Source: Gnetum montanum
Taxonomy: Eukaryota > Streptophyta > Gnetopsida > Gnetales > Gnetaceae
NCBI GenBank assembly: GCA_015680685.1
Contig: MNCI01035354.1
Location: forward strand, 835,751-899,750
DNA length: 64,000 nt
Reading direction: 5' to 3'
The position numbers were made by a program, and so were the translations under genes. The notes below the pieces were generated by a model, which saw only the letters and a list, made by a program, of their open reading frames with translations, was not told the origin of the DNA and made no database searches. Position 1 is the stretch's first letter; every line of letters begins with the position of its first letter. Of this stretch, positions 24,370-36,239 are shown in pieces.

Positions 24370-25499
24370 TGGTGTAGGGACACCTCTTCTAACTCCCTTG
24401 TTCTTTTCCCTACATGTGTGTTTTGTAGGTTTTGAACTTCATAGAGGCATCTTCATGGAGTCATTTTGCTTAAGATCTGGGTTCTCAAAAGAGACATCTG
24501 AGCGAAATTGAAAGCTTGTAGGAGATGTCTTGAGATTTTGATGAACATTTCAAATGCCTATGAGATGTTTGACAAAATGATGAGATATCTCAAATCAAGT
24601 TGAGATGTTTTAGCTAAAGTAGGAGATGTCTCAGCCAAGAGTGAGATGTCTTCCCAAAATTACCAACTTGATAGTAAGATGTCTCGAAAAGGTCAGAGAT
24701 GACTCAAAGGGGCAAGGAAATTTTCAAAATTGTTGTTATAAGCTTGGAACTAGCTGAGCCAAGGTGAAAAAAGATGGAAAATTTGGAGAAGTCTCAAATA
24801 GAGCTGAGACATATTAGTTATAGTAGGAGACATCTTAGCCATGAATGAGATGTCTTCCCAGAATTACTAGTTTGATACTAAGACATCTCAAAAAGGCCAA
24901 AGATGACTTGAATAGGTAGGGAAACTTTTGAAATTACTATTCCAAGTTTGGAAACAAATGAGACAAGGTGGAAAAAGATGAAAAGAGTGAAGGATGTTTA
25001 ATTTGAACTTGAGGAAGATTCCTTGGGATTTTTGTCTTGTTTGGTTAATAAATATGAATTATGTTTCATGCTTGTACCACCATGTGAGGGCATGAGATGT
25101 CATAGAGAGCTATGAGTGATATGGCATAAGATGTTAAGAGAGCACATTTGAAAAGTGCATGAGTGTGTTGTTGCTCTTGGTTAATTAAGCGAGTGTTGGC
25201 TTGGTGTCTCTTGTGTCTTGTAAGTTGAGATCTTAGTCTTGGGTTGTGGAAAGGACTCTCTATTGATTATGTCTTGCATTGAGGGCAACCATATGTGGTT
25301 GTAAAGCCTCATGCTCTGTAGCATCATTTGAGTGTATGAGATCATTTGGTTATTTTGTGGGTTGTGGAACCCTATTATAATCTTCTCTTTCAAATAATCG
25401 AAGATAACTAGTTTTCTTGTTTTCTAGCATATTATTTATCTTTTCATAATATTTGGATCTAGTGTTTGGAAGGTGAATTAAATTTGTAGTGAAGCTACA
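24370..25499 (+). mobile_element. 3' LTR of the chromovirus fragment
   Basis: It starts TGGTGTAGGG right after a purine tract (gaaggaagggagagt, 24355-24369). Internally, about 24600-24780 and 24805-24986 are diverged tandem copies, each running from 'gagat/cat-tta' through 'gagatgtcttccca-aattac' to 'aagatg-aaaa'. TGTCTC or its complement GAGACA occurs about six times between 24490 and 24965. The end is placed at 'gctaca' by comparison with the copy at 22913 and is approximate. Confidence 0.65.
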
Positions 25500-26045
25500 C
25501 CAAGAATGGGGGTTGAAGGAGCGTGGAGATCCTTTAGATTCCATGCTATTTTAACCATTATTCAGAACTACATGATCCCTGATTCCTTGTGAACCTTGTC
25601 ACAAGGATATGTAGGCTTGTGTAGGAGCTTTAATTTTGATACTTGAGCCACTACCCTCCCTTCGAAGTTGGGCTTAGGGCTAAATGCATTAGTATAGGAA
25701 TGTATTGTAGCCTTTCTAAAAGATTGATGTATTGCATGCTCATTGTATGTGTGTGTGCCTTATTGGTTCGATTGCATAATTAATACTTATGACAGTTTTA
25801 ATGACTTTAACCATTGGCTAACAAGTTATGTGTTATGCTATGGAATAATATGTTAAGCATTAAGGTGTAGTCCACCTTGAGTCCATCTTTTCATGTTGTT
25901 ACTATTAGGACTCTTGAGTGGTGTTGAATGGTGTTTTCCAAGAGTGGCATTGTTACATATATACCCCCTACATTATTGGTAGTAGTAGCTCCTTTGTACA
26001 TTTTAAATTATTTTAATATATTTAGCAAGATACATGTGAATTTTT
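25500..26045. other. No gene recognised
   Basis: AT-rich DNA between the chromovirus LTR and the SINE pair; no motif supported. Confidence 0.5.
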
Positions 26046-26049
26046 TATA

Positions 26050-26160
26050 GAATTTAAGTAGAACTTTTATAACTTTGCATAGGTGATATCTATTGGAATG
26101 AAATCCATAACTTGGAGTTTCCAAATTAAGAACCTTACCACTAAACTAATGCCTCATTAT
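26050..26160 (-). mobile_element. tRNA-derived SINE copy (minus strand)
   Basis: The reverse complement from 26160 reads 'ttagtttagtggtaaggttcttaa', then 'tttggaaactccaagttatgg' and a decayed B-box. This matches the copy at 45655 word for word in its head. It faces away from the copy at 26203. Confidence 0.7.
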
Positions 26161-26202
26161 TTTTCCTTAGTAATGACTATAAAATAATATCTCAAGTAAT
26201 GA

Positions 26203-26350
26203 TGTGTTAGCTTAGTGGTAAGACTCTTGCTTTGGTAACTCCAAGTTACAGGTTAATTTTGGTAAGTAATATTGAGTATAAAGTTCTTATTTGACTATAT
26301 ATCTTGAAGATAAATATTGTTAAAAGAATGTGTAAGGTTCCAACACCATC
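26203..26350 (+). mobile_element. tRNA-derived SINE copy
   Basis: The head 'ttagcttagtggtaagactctt' is an A-box-like sequence and is followed by 'ctccaagtta-aggtt' (B-box decayed). The body keeps 'actatatatcttg' and the end 'aaggttccaacacc', both also present in the 45655 copy. Confidence 0.75.
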
Positions 26351-26829
26351 CTCCTCTAATTGTTTTAAAATACTTTTATATTTAGTTAAATAAAATCACA
26401 TGTAGACTTTTTCCATGTCTTACAAATATCTCAATTAATACAAATGACACTATATGCATGTGTGAAAACTCTCGGCACTACTTCATTATTTCAAAGGTTG
26501 ATTTATCCAACTTCAAAATACCTAATGCATTAGTTACAAGCTATTGAGGGAAGGGCTAGGTTGGCTATGCACTCATGGAAGTGTCTCCACTATGCTTTAA
26601 CCACTGTACATGTCCATGTATGGTAGTATGCATCATGTATGCATCATTATTTATTGTGAAGACTTACCTTGCTAAAAAATTCTAAGTATATCTTCATGCC
26701 AATAGTTTAAAAGTCAAAAAGAAACTTAAACCATTGAACTCTTGATTGAGGTTTGAAATGCATATTTGGCTGAATGAGAATGAAATTATTTTTTATTTCA
26801 TTTAAACAAGTATTTTTGGGTCCCACCTT

Positions 26830-27703
26830 CATATGTCAGCAAGCCTGACCCACATACACGTAAACATGGATGATGATGATCATAAAGCAAATCAGAAACT
26901 CTTTTGGCACTTATTAATGACACTGTACCCATGCTTTTGGAGTCCCTTGGTTATTTTCAAAGTATATATCGAATTTCAAAATACCCGGTGCTTTAGGCAC
27001 ACCATGGCAGCTATTCGTACCACCAAATAATTTCGACTCTGACAAGTCAAGCCTGGTCGCTAGTGGTGTTACGACTGCTATTTCGGGCAGCGATTCAGCA
27101 TGCATACGTAACAGGATCTGAGCAAAAGCATTGAAATAGCAAAAAGCTTCCAGAAAAGGATGAAGACTGTTTCTCTCTTCTTGGCTGGCAGACACTAGTA
27201 ATAGTAATAATGAACAGGGCAGCAAAGACGGTGCCGACGTGCTGTGCTGGAAGGCAAGAATTTGCGATTGCCGATCCGACGAACAAGAACGTCCACGAAA
27301 ACGATGGCAGCTTGGACAAACATGACAGATGGAAGGCAGGTCCTTGTCATCAAGAACAATATTTCTTCTCTACTGCTGTCCGATGCACAGGCATGCTCAG
27401 CTACTCAGTGCACTGCATTTCCTTTGTTTGGATAGTTGAGTTTTTTTCTATTCCAGAAATGCGATCTATCATCTCTTGCTCTCTCTTGTTTTTTTTGCCG
27501 CAGCTAAGCTAAGATGCATTAGCACGGCCTCTTCATCGGCCTAAGTTTCAGCCTCATCTCAGCCTGAAATTGAGTTCGCCTTTTCTGCTGCTTTGATTTC
27601 ATTTGTTTGTCTCTCTGTTTGCGGCTCAGAGTTTTGGCGATGCTTCAGACATTCATCATCGCCATCGTCTTACGCTTTTCTTGATCTTTGACTGGCCGAT
27701 TAG
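26830..27703 (+). promoter_or_regulatory. CpG-richer promoter region and noncoding exon 1 of the zinc-finger gene
   Basis: This stretch is visibly richer in GC and CpG than its surroundings and holds no repeat that I recognise. The part from about 27500 to 27703 looks like a spliced plant 5' leader, ending gattag followed by the donor gtatgt at 27704. Its pairing with the acceptor at 38392-38393 is inferred from position and signal quality. The transcription start is not fixed by sequence alone. Open frames inside it (for example 27210-27512) have no recognisable motif. Confidence 0.45.
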
Positions 27704-28484
27704 GTATGTTCATACAGTTTTTCTGCCGGATAATTCATAATTGCCTTGCGGCCTTGTTTTAAGTAAATGATATTCTTTGCCACGCTTTTCTGCTTAAGAA
27801 ATGATCGGAATGTTGTCTCCTTCTCGATGCTCCTCTACGTATTTGTTTTGGTAGTTACTTGTGATAACTATTTTTGATCCTGATCGTCTGCCTCTTTGGT
27901 CGGTCGCTTTCTTTTTGGTAATCGCTTATTAGATATACATGTTTAGCAAATGGAGGACTAGCGTCCCTGTGATCTAGAACACAGTATGGAGATCTTTTAG
28001 GCTCTCAAGTTACTAGAACTAAAGAAGCTTGAGATGTTATGATTAAATGGAAATTATGAATCCTTGCGTCTATTGTCTAACGGATGAGGTCTACATGATA
28101 CGTTAATGATACAATATTTACTGATTTCCCCTAGCACTTCTATGTGCAATTTCATGCTACTAGAGCCTTCAGTGAACAACATATAATTATCATGTCTTTA
28201 GCGTTGAGTGTTGCTATCTAAACAGAGTTAGTCTTGACTTATCATGGTGGGCAAGGGATTCATATGCTCACATAAAAGGATTGTATAGTTTAAATTTCTC
28301 ACATTGTTGACCGAGGAATAAACAAGGCTTGACACTATCTAAGCGATGCTAATCTTTGCCAGTTTGATATGGAGTTGTTCATTACAATTATGGGTGAACT
28401 TGAAATGGGTTGCATATCACTGATTGATAACTAATCTGGGCGTATGCCACGGAAGCAATGATCATAAGAGCATACGACTATTTG

Positions 28485-29122
28485 TGTTGGAAAAATGAAG
28501 ACAAATACATTAATTGTTGTATTTTTTTTTATGTTGCATTTGATGTGGGGATGTGTTTTATCCCACATGTATTAGGATTGGGGTTTGGTCCTCATGTTTC
28601 CTTATAAATAGGAGGCTTGGTGTTTTATCGCACATGTATTAGGATTGAGGTTTGGTCCTCATGTTTCTTCATAAATAGAAGGCTTGGGGTAGCCTTTAGG
28701 GTGTGCTTTGAAGGGAAAGCATTGTATCAAGGTTTTACCTTGGAGATGTGGGTCTTGTTGGTGTTGATCTGAGATCTGTTGGAATAACAGATTGGGTGTT
28801 TGGAAAAGTTACAAGGACGGCTTGTGTCCTGAAGATTTGCGAAGAATAGAAGGCAGATTAGCATTGTTGTGGAAGTAGGGTAAAAAGGGCATGAACCACA
28901 TAACTCTCTGTGTTCTTGTGCTATTTTTACTGTTTTCATTCTGCTTTCATTTTGTTATCACAACAAATGTTTGCTAGAGTTTAGAACGTTTTGAGAGTGA
29001 TTTATAGTGTTTCTTGACCTACTACAGTGCAATATCTTGCCTCTAATGATTTATTCAGATCTGTAGGGTTCTAATAATTTCTCTAGAGCATTTGTAGTGT
29101 GTTTTCAGATCTGATTATAACA
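28485..29122 (+). mobile_element. 5' LTR of the copia element
   Basis: 638 bp. It holds a duplicated block of about 70 bp (about 28552-28690), each copy with 'cacatgtattaggatt', 'ggtttggtcctcatg' and a TATA-like ATAAATAG, so the promoter core is present twice. The end ...ATAACA is followed by AC and then the primer-binding site. Confidence 0.92.
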
Positions 29123-29124
29123 AC

Positions 29125-29136
29125 TGGTATCGAAGC
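29125..29136 (+). promoter_or_regulatory. Primer-binding site of the copia element
   Basis: TGGTATCGAAGC resembles TGGTATCAGAGC, the complement of the 3' end of plant initiator Met-tRNA, with two changes. It lies 2 bases after the LTR. Confidence 0.8.
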
Positions 29137-29148
29137 TAGATTTAAAGA

Positions 29149-29960
29149 GATGGACAAGCTGCAAACAACGGAAAGATTGGTAGGAAGGAACTGGAACGTT
29201 TGGAGCATTTTGATGAAGGCTGTTTTAGCACAAAAGGAGTGTCAAGAGTCCCTAGAACCCTCTCAACCAACAGGAATGTCAAATGCTGATTGGAGGAAAA
29301 TTAAGACTAGGGCATTATCTTTCATTCATCCAACCCTAGGCAATGGGATTTTGGCCTCAATCAAACCTGATATGGATCCGCATGATTTGTGGCAAACGCT
29401 GAAGAATAGGTTTGACAAAGTATCAGGTTTGAATACCTTTCACATTTATTAGAAAGCTTTTAGATGCAAGAAGAGATCTAATGTGTCTTTTCAAGATCAT
29501 TTGGATGAGATGATGAGAAATCTGAATAAGTTGGAGGAATATAAAATTTTTATTCCAGATTTAGTTAAATCCTATGCTTTGTTAGACTCCCTACCTGATT
29601 CCTGGTCTGCAATTGTGACATCTATTACTACTTCTATGAGTGTGTCATCTATGACATTTGAACAAGTTGTGTCTACCCTTCAAGATTCAGAATGAAGAGT
29701 AGATGAGTCTTCTAGATCTGGAAATGTTCATGTAGCAGAGGAAAGAGGTAGAAGTAGGAGACGTTTTCCAAGTAGGGGGAGAAGCACAGACAGAGGAGTA
29801 TCACATGGCAGAACTCAAACTCAAGAGTGCTGGTACTGCAAGAAGAAAGGTCATTTGAAGAAGGATTGCTTTGCATGGAAAACATAGAAAAATAAAAGAA
29901 AGGAGAAGAAGTCAGAAGAAGGAACATCAGAGGTACATGTAGCTGATAAAAATGTTAGTT
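29149..29960 (+). pseudogene. Copia gag with CCHC zinc knuckle
   Basis: The frame starts at 29149 (MDKLQTTERLVGRNWNVWSI) and continues with the LWQTLKNRFDKVS segment typical of copia Gag. It breaks at a TAG (29450-29452) and resumes (MSFQDHLDEMMRNLNKLEEY) to a TGA at 29693. A knuckle CWYCKKKGHLKKDC is encoded at about 29829-29870, followed by a TAG at 29887. Gag would coat the element RNA; here it cannot be made whole. Confidence 0.88.
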
Positions 29961-29983
29961 TTCTGATTCAAGAACAATGTACA

Positions 29984-31560
29984 ATGGTGGCAGATGAATG
30001 TAGCAATGACATCTGGTTGATTGACTCAGGTGCCTCCTTTCATATTTGTCCAAATAAGTCTTGTTTTGCATCTTATCATAAAGTTAAATTTAGTTTTGTA
30101 TATGCTGTTAATGGAAAAACTTTAAAAGTTCTTGGAATTGGAAGTATAAGTCTGCAACAAGTAGGGATGCCAAAGGTGACAATAGATAACGTTAGACATG
30201 TTCATGAAGTTACAAAGAAGTTGATTTTAGTTCCACAGTTGGATGATTCAGGTCTGAATTTTAGTAGTAGAGGTGGACATTGGAGGAATTCCAAGGGAAT
30301 CATGACCATTCTGAAAAGAAAAAAGGAGGGCAGCTTATATACATTGATGACAGATTCATGCAACTCTATTGCAACAGTTTCTGATACAGAAAATTCTGAA
30401 GTGTGGCATAGATGTCTTGGACAGATTGGTTGGTCAAGCTTAAAGGTACTTCAAAATTAGATTCTCATTCCTGTATTTTCTTATGCTCAAACTGATTGCA
30501 AAGACTGTTTAGTTGGAAAATCTAGGAGAGTAAACTTTCTTAGGGATTTGGACAGCAGAAAGAAAAATAAGTTAGAATTGGTTTATTTTGATGTTTGTGG
30601 TCCTATGACTTCCATTTCTCTTGATGGATCTATTTATTTTTTGACTTTCATAGATGATTGTACAAGGAAGGTTTGGGTTTATATGTTGAAATCAAAAGAT
30701 GAAGTGTTTTCAGTTTTCAAAACATTTGTTACAAGAGTAGAAAATGAAACAGGTCTGAAAATAAAATGTTTGCAAACTGATAATGGTGGGGAGTACACTT
30801 CCAAAGTATTTGCTGATTTTTGCAACATCAAAGGAATTAGGCACATTTGTACCCCTCCTAGCACACCATAGGAAAATGGAGTTGCTGAAAGATGCAACAG
30901 AACATTGCTAGATCGTGCTAGAACAATGGTTTTAGGTGCAAGCCTACCTAAGACATTTTGGGGAGAGGCAGTTATGACTGCTGCATATTTGGTGAACAGG
31001 TCTCCACATTCTTCAATTGATAATGCTCTTCCAGAAGTTGTTTGAAAAGGTAAAAACGTCTCATACAATCATTTAAGAGTTTTTGGATGTGAGGCATTTA
31101 TGCATATTCCAATGGAAAACAGAACTAAGTTGGAGGACAGGGCTAAAAGTTGCATATTTGTTGGATATGGAGAAGATGAGTTAGGATTTAGACTTTGGGA
31201 TCCTGAATTGAAACGTGTAGTGAGATCAAGGGCCATTAAATTCAAAGAAAATGTGATGTTTAGTGAGCTGCAAAAGAAAGACAAGGACAGAAATGGCTCA
31301 GAAAGCATAAGGACTCTTTTTAACGTGATTAAAGAAATTGAAAATGATGAAATTCATGGATTTTCCAGATCTGGAAACTTTGGACAACATGCTGAAAGTA
31401 CATGGCAGCAAGTTGAGAACTTAGGACAGGAAGGAGAAAATGCAGGACAACAAGAAAATGAGGTAGAAGATGATGAACAACAAGCTACATATGTGTCTCA
31501 TTGGGTTAGAAGGTCAACCAGAACTACCAAACCTCCTACAGGTACTCTCCCTCATTGAAT
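29984..31560 (+). pseudogene. Copia protease and integrase
   Basis: The protease motif WLIDSGASFHIC lies at about 30012-30047. The integrase zinc part follows (HRCLGQIG, then C--C at 30498-30510). The catalytic core is DVCGPM, LQTDNGGEY and, after an in-frame TAG (30869-30871), ENGVAERCNRT. The C-terminal part contains VFGCEAFMHI and KSCIFVGYGEDELGFRLWD. Further stops lie near 30459 and 31044. All three acidic catalytic positions can be read, but not in one frame. Confidence 0.9.
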
Positions 31561-31599
31561 TATATACTTTACAGCGATAGTGGTGAATCAGAAACAGTG

Positions 31600-33137
31600 A
31601 AGGAAGCCATGACATGTGTTGATGTTACAAAGTGGAAGGTAGCTATGAATGATGAATGAGAATCACTCCAACAGAACAAAACCTGGGAGCTAGTTCAGTT
31701 GCCAAAAGGGAGAAAACCCTTGGAGTGCAGGTGGCTATACAAAATTAAATCAAAGGAAAATGGGGAAAAATGTTTTAAGGCTAGGTTGGTGGTGAAAGGC
31801 TATGCATAGAAACCAGGTATTGATTTTCAAGAAATTTTTTCTCCAGTAGTAAAACACTCTTCTATACGTTTAGTGCTATCATTGGTGGCCTGCATGGACT
31901 TAGAGTTGGAACCTTGATATAAAAACAGCATTCCTCCATGGAGATTTGGAGGAGGAAATTTACATGAAACAGCCAGAAGGGTATGAAGAACAACAAGGTT
32001 CAGGTCTGGTTTGTAAATTGAAAAAGAGTTTATATGGTTTGAAACAAGCCCTTAGGCAGTCGTATAAAAGGTTTGATACTTTCATGAAGAAGCTATCTTA
32101 TCAGAAAAACAACCTAGACCATTGTGTGTATTTTTCTGGAGATGTTTCAGGTAAATTTACAGTGTTGTTGTTGTATGTGATGATATGCTAATTGCTGGAA
32201 ATGATATAGCAGAGATAAAACGTTTAAAATTGGAAATGGGCAAAGAATTTGCTATGAAGGATTTGGGACAGGCAAAGAAAATTCTTGGTATGAATATTTA
32301 CAGGGACAGAAAAAGGAAGAAGCTATGGTTGAGTCAGGAAGATTACATTGGAAAGGTTCTAAAGCGTTTCAACATGGAGGATGCAAAATCTGTAAGTACA
32401 CCTTTTTCAGCACAATTTAATTTATCAAAGAAGAATTGTCCAAAGTCAAAAGAGGATTTTGAAAAGGTTAAAAATATCCCATATACTTCTGTTGTTGGGT
32501 CATTGATGTATGCCATGGTTTGTACACGTCTTGATATTGCTTATGTCGTTGGAGTAGTTAGTAGATTTATGACCAACTATGGTTGGAATCACTGGTTAGT
32601 TGTCAAATGGATTTTAAAATATTTAAAGGGCACAAAAGCGCATTGCTTATGTTTTGGAGATGCTAATCTACACATTGAAGGTTTTGTAGATGCAAACTTT
32701 GCTGCTGATCATGATACAAGACGATCTTCTACAAGGTACACATTTATTTTTGGTGGTGCAGCAGTGAGTTGGTTGTCACATCTACAACCACTAGTAACTT
32801 TATCTACAACTGAATCAGTGTATGCAGCCCTCACAGAAGCATGCAAGGAGATGTTATGGATGAAGAGATTTTTGCAGTCTCTTGGATTAAAACAACAAAG
32901 GTATGATGTGTTTTGTGATAGTTTGAGTGCAATTTATCTTGCAAAGAATTCTGCCTTTCATGCCAGGACAAAACATATAGATGTCTGATTCCACTTCATA
33001 AGAGAAATCATAGAGGATGGCTTGGTGCATGTTCAAAAGGTCCATACAAAGCTTAACGTTGCTGATGCTTTAACAAAACTAGTGATAGCTGAAAAACACA
33101 TTTTCTGTAGGAAGAAGCTTGGGATAACTGAAGCTTA
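31600..33137 (+). pseudogene. Copia reverse transcriptase and RNase H
   Basis: RT is readable as WKVAMNDE (TGA next), RWLYKIKSKENGEKCFKARL, then a TAG in the QKPG position and DFQEIFSPVVK. MEEEIYMKQPEGYEEQ and KLKKSLYGLKQAL follow. The catalytic YVDD box reads VCDDML at the frameshift near 32180. The long frame 32185-32988 holds the RT end and RNase H (FVDANFAADHDTRRSSTRY, STTESVYAALTEACKE, DSLSAIYLAKN, HARTKHIDV). The usual C-terminal TKHI-D--HF segment is cut by a TGA at 32986. Confidence 0.9.
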
Positions 33138-33191
33138 ATCAGAAATCCACATCTCTTAAAGGTTGGTTGGATTTGTCTTCAAGGGGGAGTT

Positions 33192-33845
33192 TGTTGGAAA
33201 AATAAAGACAAATACATTAATTGTTGTATTTTCTTTTATGTTGCATTTGATGTGGGGATGTGTTTTATCCCACATGTATTAGGATTGGGGTTTGGTCCTC
33301 ATGTTTTCTCATAAATAGGAGGCTTGGTGTTTTATCCCACATGTATTAGAATTGGGGTTTGGTTTTCATGTTTCTTCATAAATAGAAGGCTTGAGGTAGC
33401 CTTTAGGGTGTGCTTTGAAGGGAAAGCATTGTATCAAGGTTTTACCTTGGAGATGCGAGTCTTGTTGGTGTTGATCTAAGATTTGTTGGAATAACAGATT
33501 GGGTGTTTGGAAAAGTTACAAGGACGGCTTGTGTCCTGAAGATTTGCGAAGAATAGAATGCATATTAGCATTGTTGTGGAAGTAGGGTAAAAAGGGCCTA
33601 AACCACATAACTCTTTGTGTTCTTTTGCTATTTTTGCTGTTTTCATTCTGCTTTCATTTTGTTATCACAGCAAATGTTTGCTAGAGTTTAGAATGTTTTG
33701 AGAGTGATTTATAGTGGTTCTTGACCTGCTATAGCGCAATATTTTGCCTCTAATGATTTATTCAGATATGTGGGGTTCTAATAATTTCTCTAGAGCATTT
33801 GTAGTGTGTTTTCAGATCTAATTGTTTTTAGGTCTGATTATAACA
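33192..33845 (+). mobile_element. 3' LTR of the copia element
   Basis: 654 bp, preceded by the polypurine tract caagggggagtt (33179-33190). It is colinear with the 5' LTR except for about 30 substitutions and an 18-bp insertion near its end. It has the same duplicated TATA block. Confidence 0.92.
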
Positions 33846-33850
33846 ATTTG

Positions 33851-34850
33851 AACCTTACTGAAGCGTTATTGGATATGATAAATAATTATGTTTACCTGCT
33901 TGTTCCACATAGTGAAGATACCTTCTATAATATAAACTGTATTACATAATTTTTCAAAGCTTTAATTGTTTGTCATCATATGCTGTTATAATTTCGAAAT
34001 TTTTTAAATTACTATAAAACACGTTCTTAATTGATTTTGGTGGCTTTGCATTAACCAATGTAACTTTGAAAATTTTGACAGACATATATAATTGACCTGC
34101 ATCTGGCTGAGTCCAAAATAAGTAGATAGGAGAGAGAGAAAAAAGAAACTAACCTATGACTACCTTTAATTGCTCTCTCTAGGGATAACTTGTATTAATC
34201 ATTAGTTTTATTAACATGCAATGTTCCATTAATGGTGTTTGTTAACGATGCTGTTAGACTTACAAATTTAGCCCTATTGGCTTTAGACAAAAAGTGAAGT
34301 CTGTTTATACTGATTCTAATACTAAGTTAAGCTAGTCCTCTAGGTTGATTATATATACGCATGACAAAGCTTTGCAAAAGTGGGGAATTGACACTTGGCA
34401 GTAGTACGTCATGGAACAGTTACAGCAAAATAGACTTTTGCAGAACGGCACCAGTTTTGGAGCTGGTTCTTCCCAACGTTGATAGATTCTCTGGTTATTT
34501 GAGGTGGTCTTATGATACATGTGCTATTTGCAGTAATTTTGCTGCAAACTCCTAAGCATGAATAATGAATTCCACACATCCTTGTCTTTTAAGAAATTCT
34601 ACAATTTTGTAGGCGATGCTTCCAACCTTTAATAGAGTTTTAGGTGGCTTGAGTTGAAAATTCTGTTCACGTGGGCTTGTTCTGTGTTTGCTTACTGTGA
34701 AGTGTCAGCAAAGTATGCACTGTCTACTTGAACCAAAGATTCCAAGTATCTAAATTGCTTATATTGAAAAACTTATTGGTTTTGGAATCTAATATTCGGT
34801 TCTTTGCAACTTACTTGTCTACTACAAGTGCACTCCATGTATTCCATGTT
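33851..34850. other. Intron sequence, no element recognised
   Basis: Presumed first-intron DNA of the zinc-finger gene; nothing supported on either strand. Confidence 0.4.
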
Positions 34851-34859
34851 ACTTCTACT

Positions 34860-35000
34860 AATCCTCCACCCTTTTGATTCTAGGGTGTTTCTCCAAGTCA
34901 TCATTTTGCAGCCAGGATTTCCTTAGATTCATCCACCAAAACAATATCATCAGCAAAGAGCATACACCAAGGGATATAGTCTTGAATATCCTGGTTTGAC
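34860..35000 (-). mobile_element. RTE-type LINE reverse transcriptase fragment
   Basis: On the minus strand from about 34980 the sequence reads IPWCMLFADDIVLVDESKE, containing the catalytic FADD box in the context typical of plant RTE-clade LINEs. The flanks are lost within about 60 bases on each side, so only a scrap of the RT remains. Confidence 0.75.
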
Positions 35001-36230
35001 TTGTTCTCTTGCTTCCCTCTGCTGATTTGTTTGATTTGTTAAGGGAAATATTCAGAATTAGATTGCATTTTATTTTTCTTCTTTTTTGATTCTGCTCCCA
35101 GCTTACCCCTGTCTAGAAGCAGCAGGTAGCTGCAGTTGGTTCGTGTTTCTTGGTTTTTTGGTGATCCTTTACCTCTTTTGGAAAATTGAATTTGCTTCAT
35201 GTATAGTCCACAAATATTGGGAATGTTTTTAACAATGGTCTCTTGATCCTACCGGATGGAAGGACCTCTGATTTCTCTGTTTGAACCTCAATCTCAGTTG
35301 GCATATAAACACAGTGTTGAGTTTGAATCAATCTATATCTATTTTCTGTTTGTTTATCAACAACAATCAAGGCAGTAAAGATGAGTGACTCATCAATAAG
35401 ACTTGTTTGGCCCACAGTTCTAAGGTGCCAGCTAAACAGAGCCTTACCAAATATCTTTCATGATTCTTTTAAACCAAGTTCCTGACATTCCATGAGGAGG
35501 AGTTGTGAGTTGACATGTTAGAGGCTATTTACAAACAAGTCTGCCAAGAAGACAAATTCGTTTTTCTTGTGATCATTCAATAATTCTGCATTAGCAAATG
35601 ACAGTACAATGCTATTATTGTTGAGAGGGAAACCTGTTGGCCATAGTTAAGGACTGTTTTCATGGCCAGCAACATGTCTGAATGGCAGAATTTTAAATGG
35701 AAAATTGCTGATGAATTTGGTAAAGATTTGAAACTTATGCCCAGCTTGCCTTGTGACTTGTGTTGGTTTTGGGAATCATGATTTTTTTTTATCAAACTTT
35801 ATCATGACTAGTCTTAAATTACTCGCAGTCAAGCTGTGTTGAGTATGCATCAGCTGATTTTAAGAAAAATTTAGTTTTGGTAGTTGTGCTGCACTCTTGT
35901 TGAAGTTGCAACACCTGTTGCAACTTGAACAAGCTTGTGATAGCCTTATGATTAGATCAGGATTAGTTTTTTAAACTGAACTTGAAACCTGAACAAAAAA
36001 ACTTCTGCATTAATCCACCTTCTCTATCGATCTATGATAAATTGGAGTCAAAGCAAGATGATTGATATTTGGGAAAGAATATGAGAAGACTGATATTTCA
36101 AGGTGCCGTGTCATCTTTGATGGTCTCAAGACTTTATATTTTAGGCAAAATGTATGAAGATGTTGCTTAAGATTTATGAATGCAAGGCAAAAATGATCAT
36201 CATTTTTAATACAGGGCAATAAAAACAAGT
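35001..36230. other. Intron sequence, no gene recognised
   Basis: A minus-strand open frame at 35197-35415 and others are short and match nothing I know. Confidence 0.4.
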
Positions 36231-36239
36231 ACATGAAGA

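Larger units (their letters stand above)
28485..33845 (+). mobile_element. Full-length Ty1/copia retrotransposon with target-site duplication
   Basis: Two LTRs (28485-29122 and 33192-33845) both start TGTTGG and end TAACA. They flank an internal region with a primer-binding site and a polypurine tract. The 5-bp duplication ATTTG is present at 28480-28484 and 33846-33850. Gag, protease, integrase, RT and RNase H follow in copia order. Several in-frame stops make it non-autonomous. By eye the LTRs differ at about 30 of about 635 positions, so it is the youngest-looking LTR element here. It sits in the first intron of the zinc-finger gene, in the same orientation. Confidence 0.93.

Noticed and set aside
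27210-27512. 100-codon frame in the promoter region as a gene
   Set aside because: No motif; explained by higher GC content.
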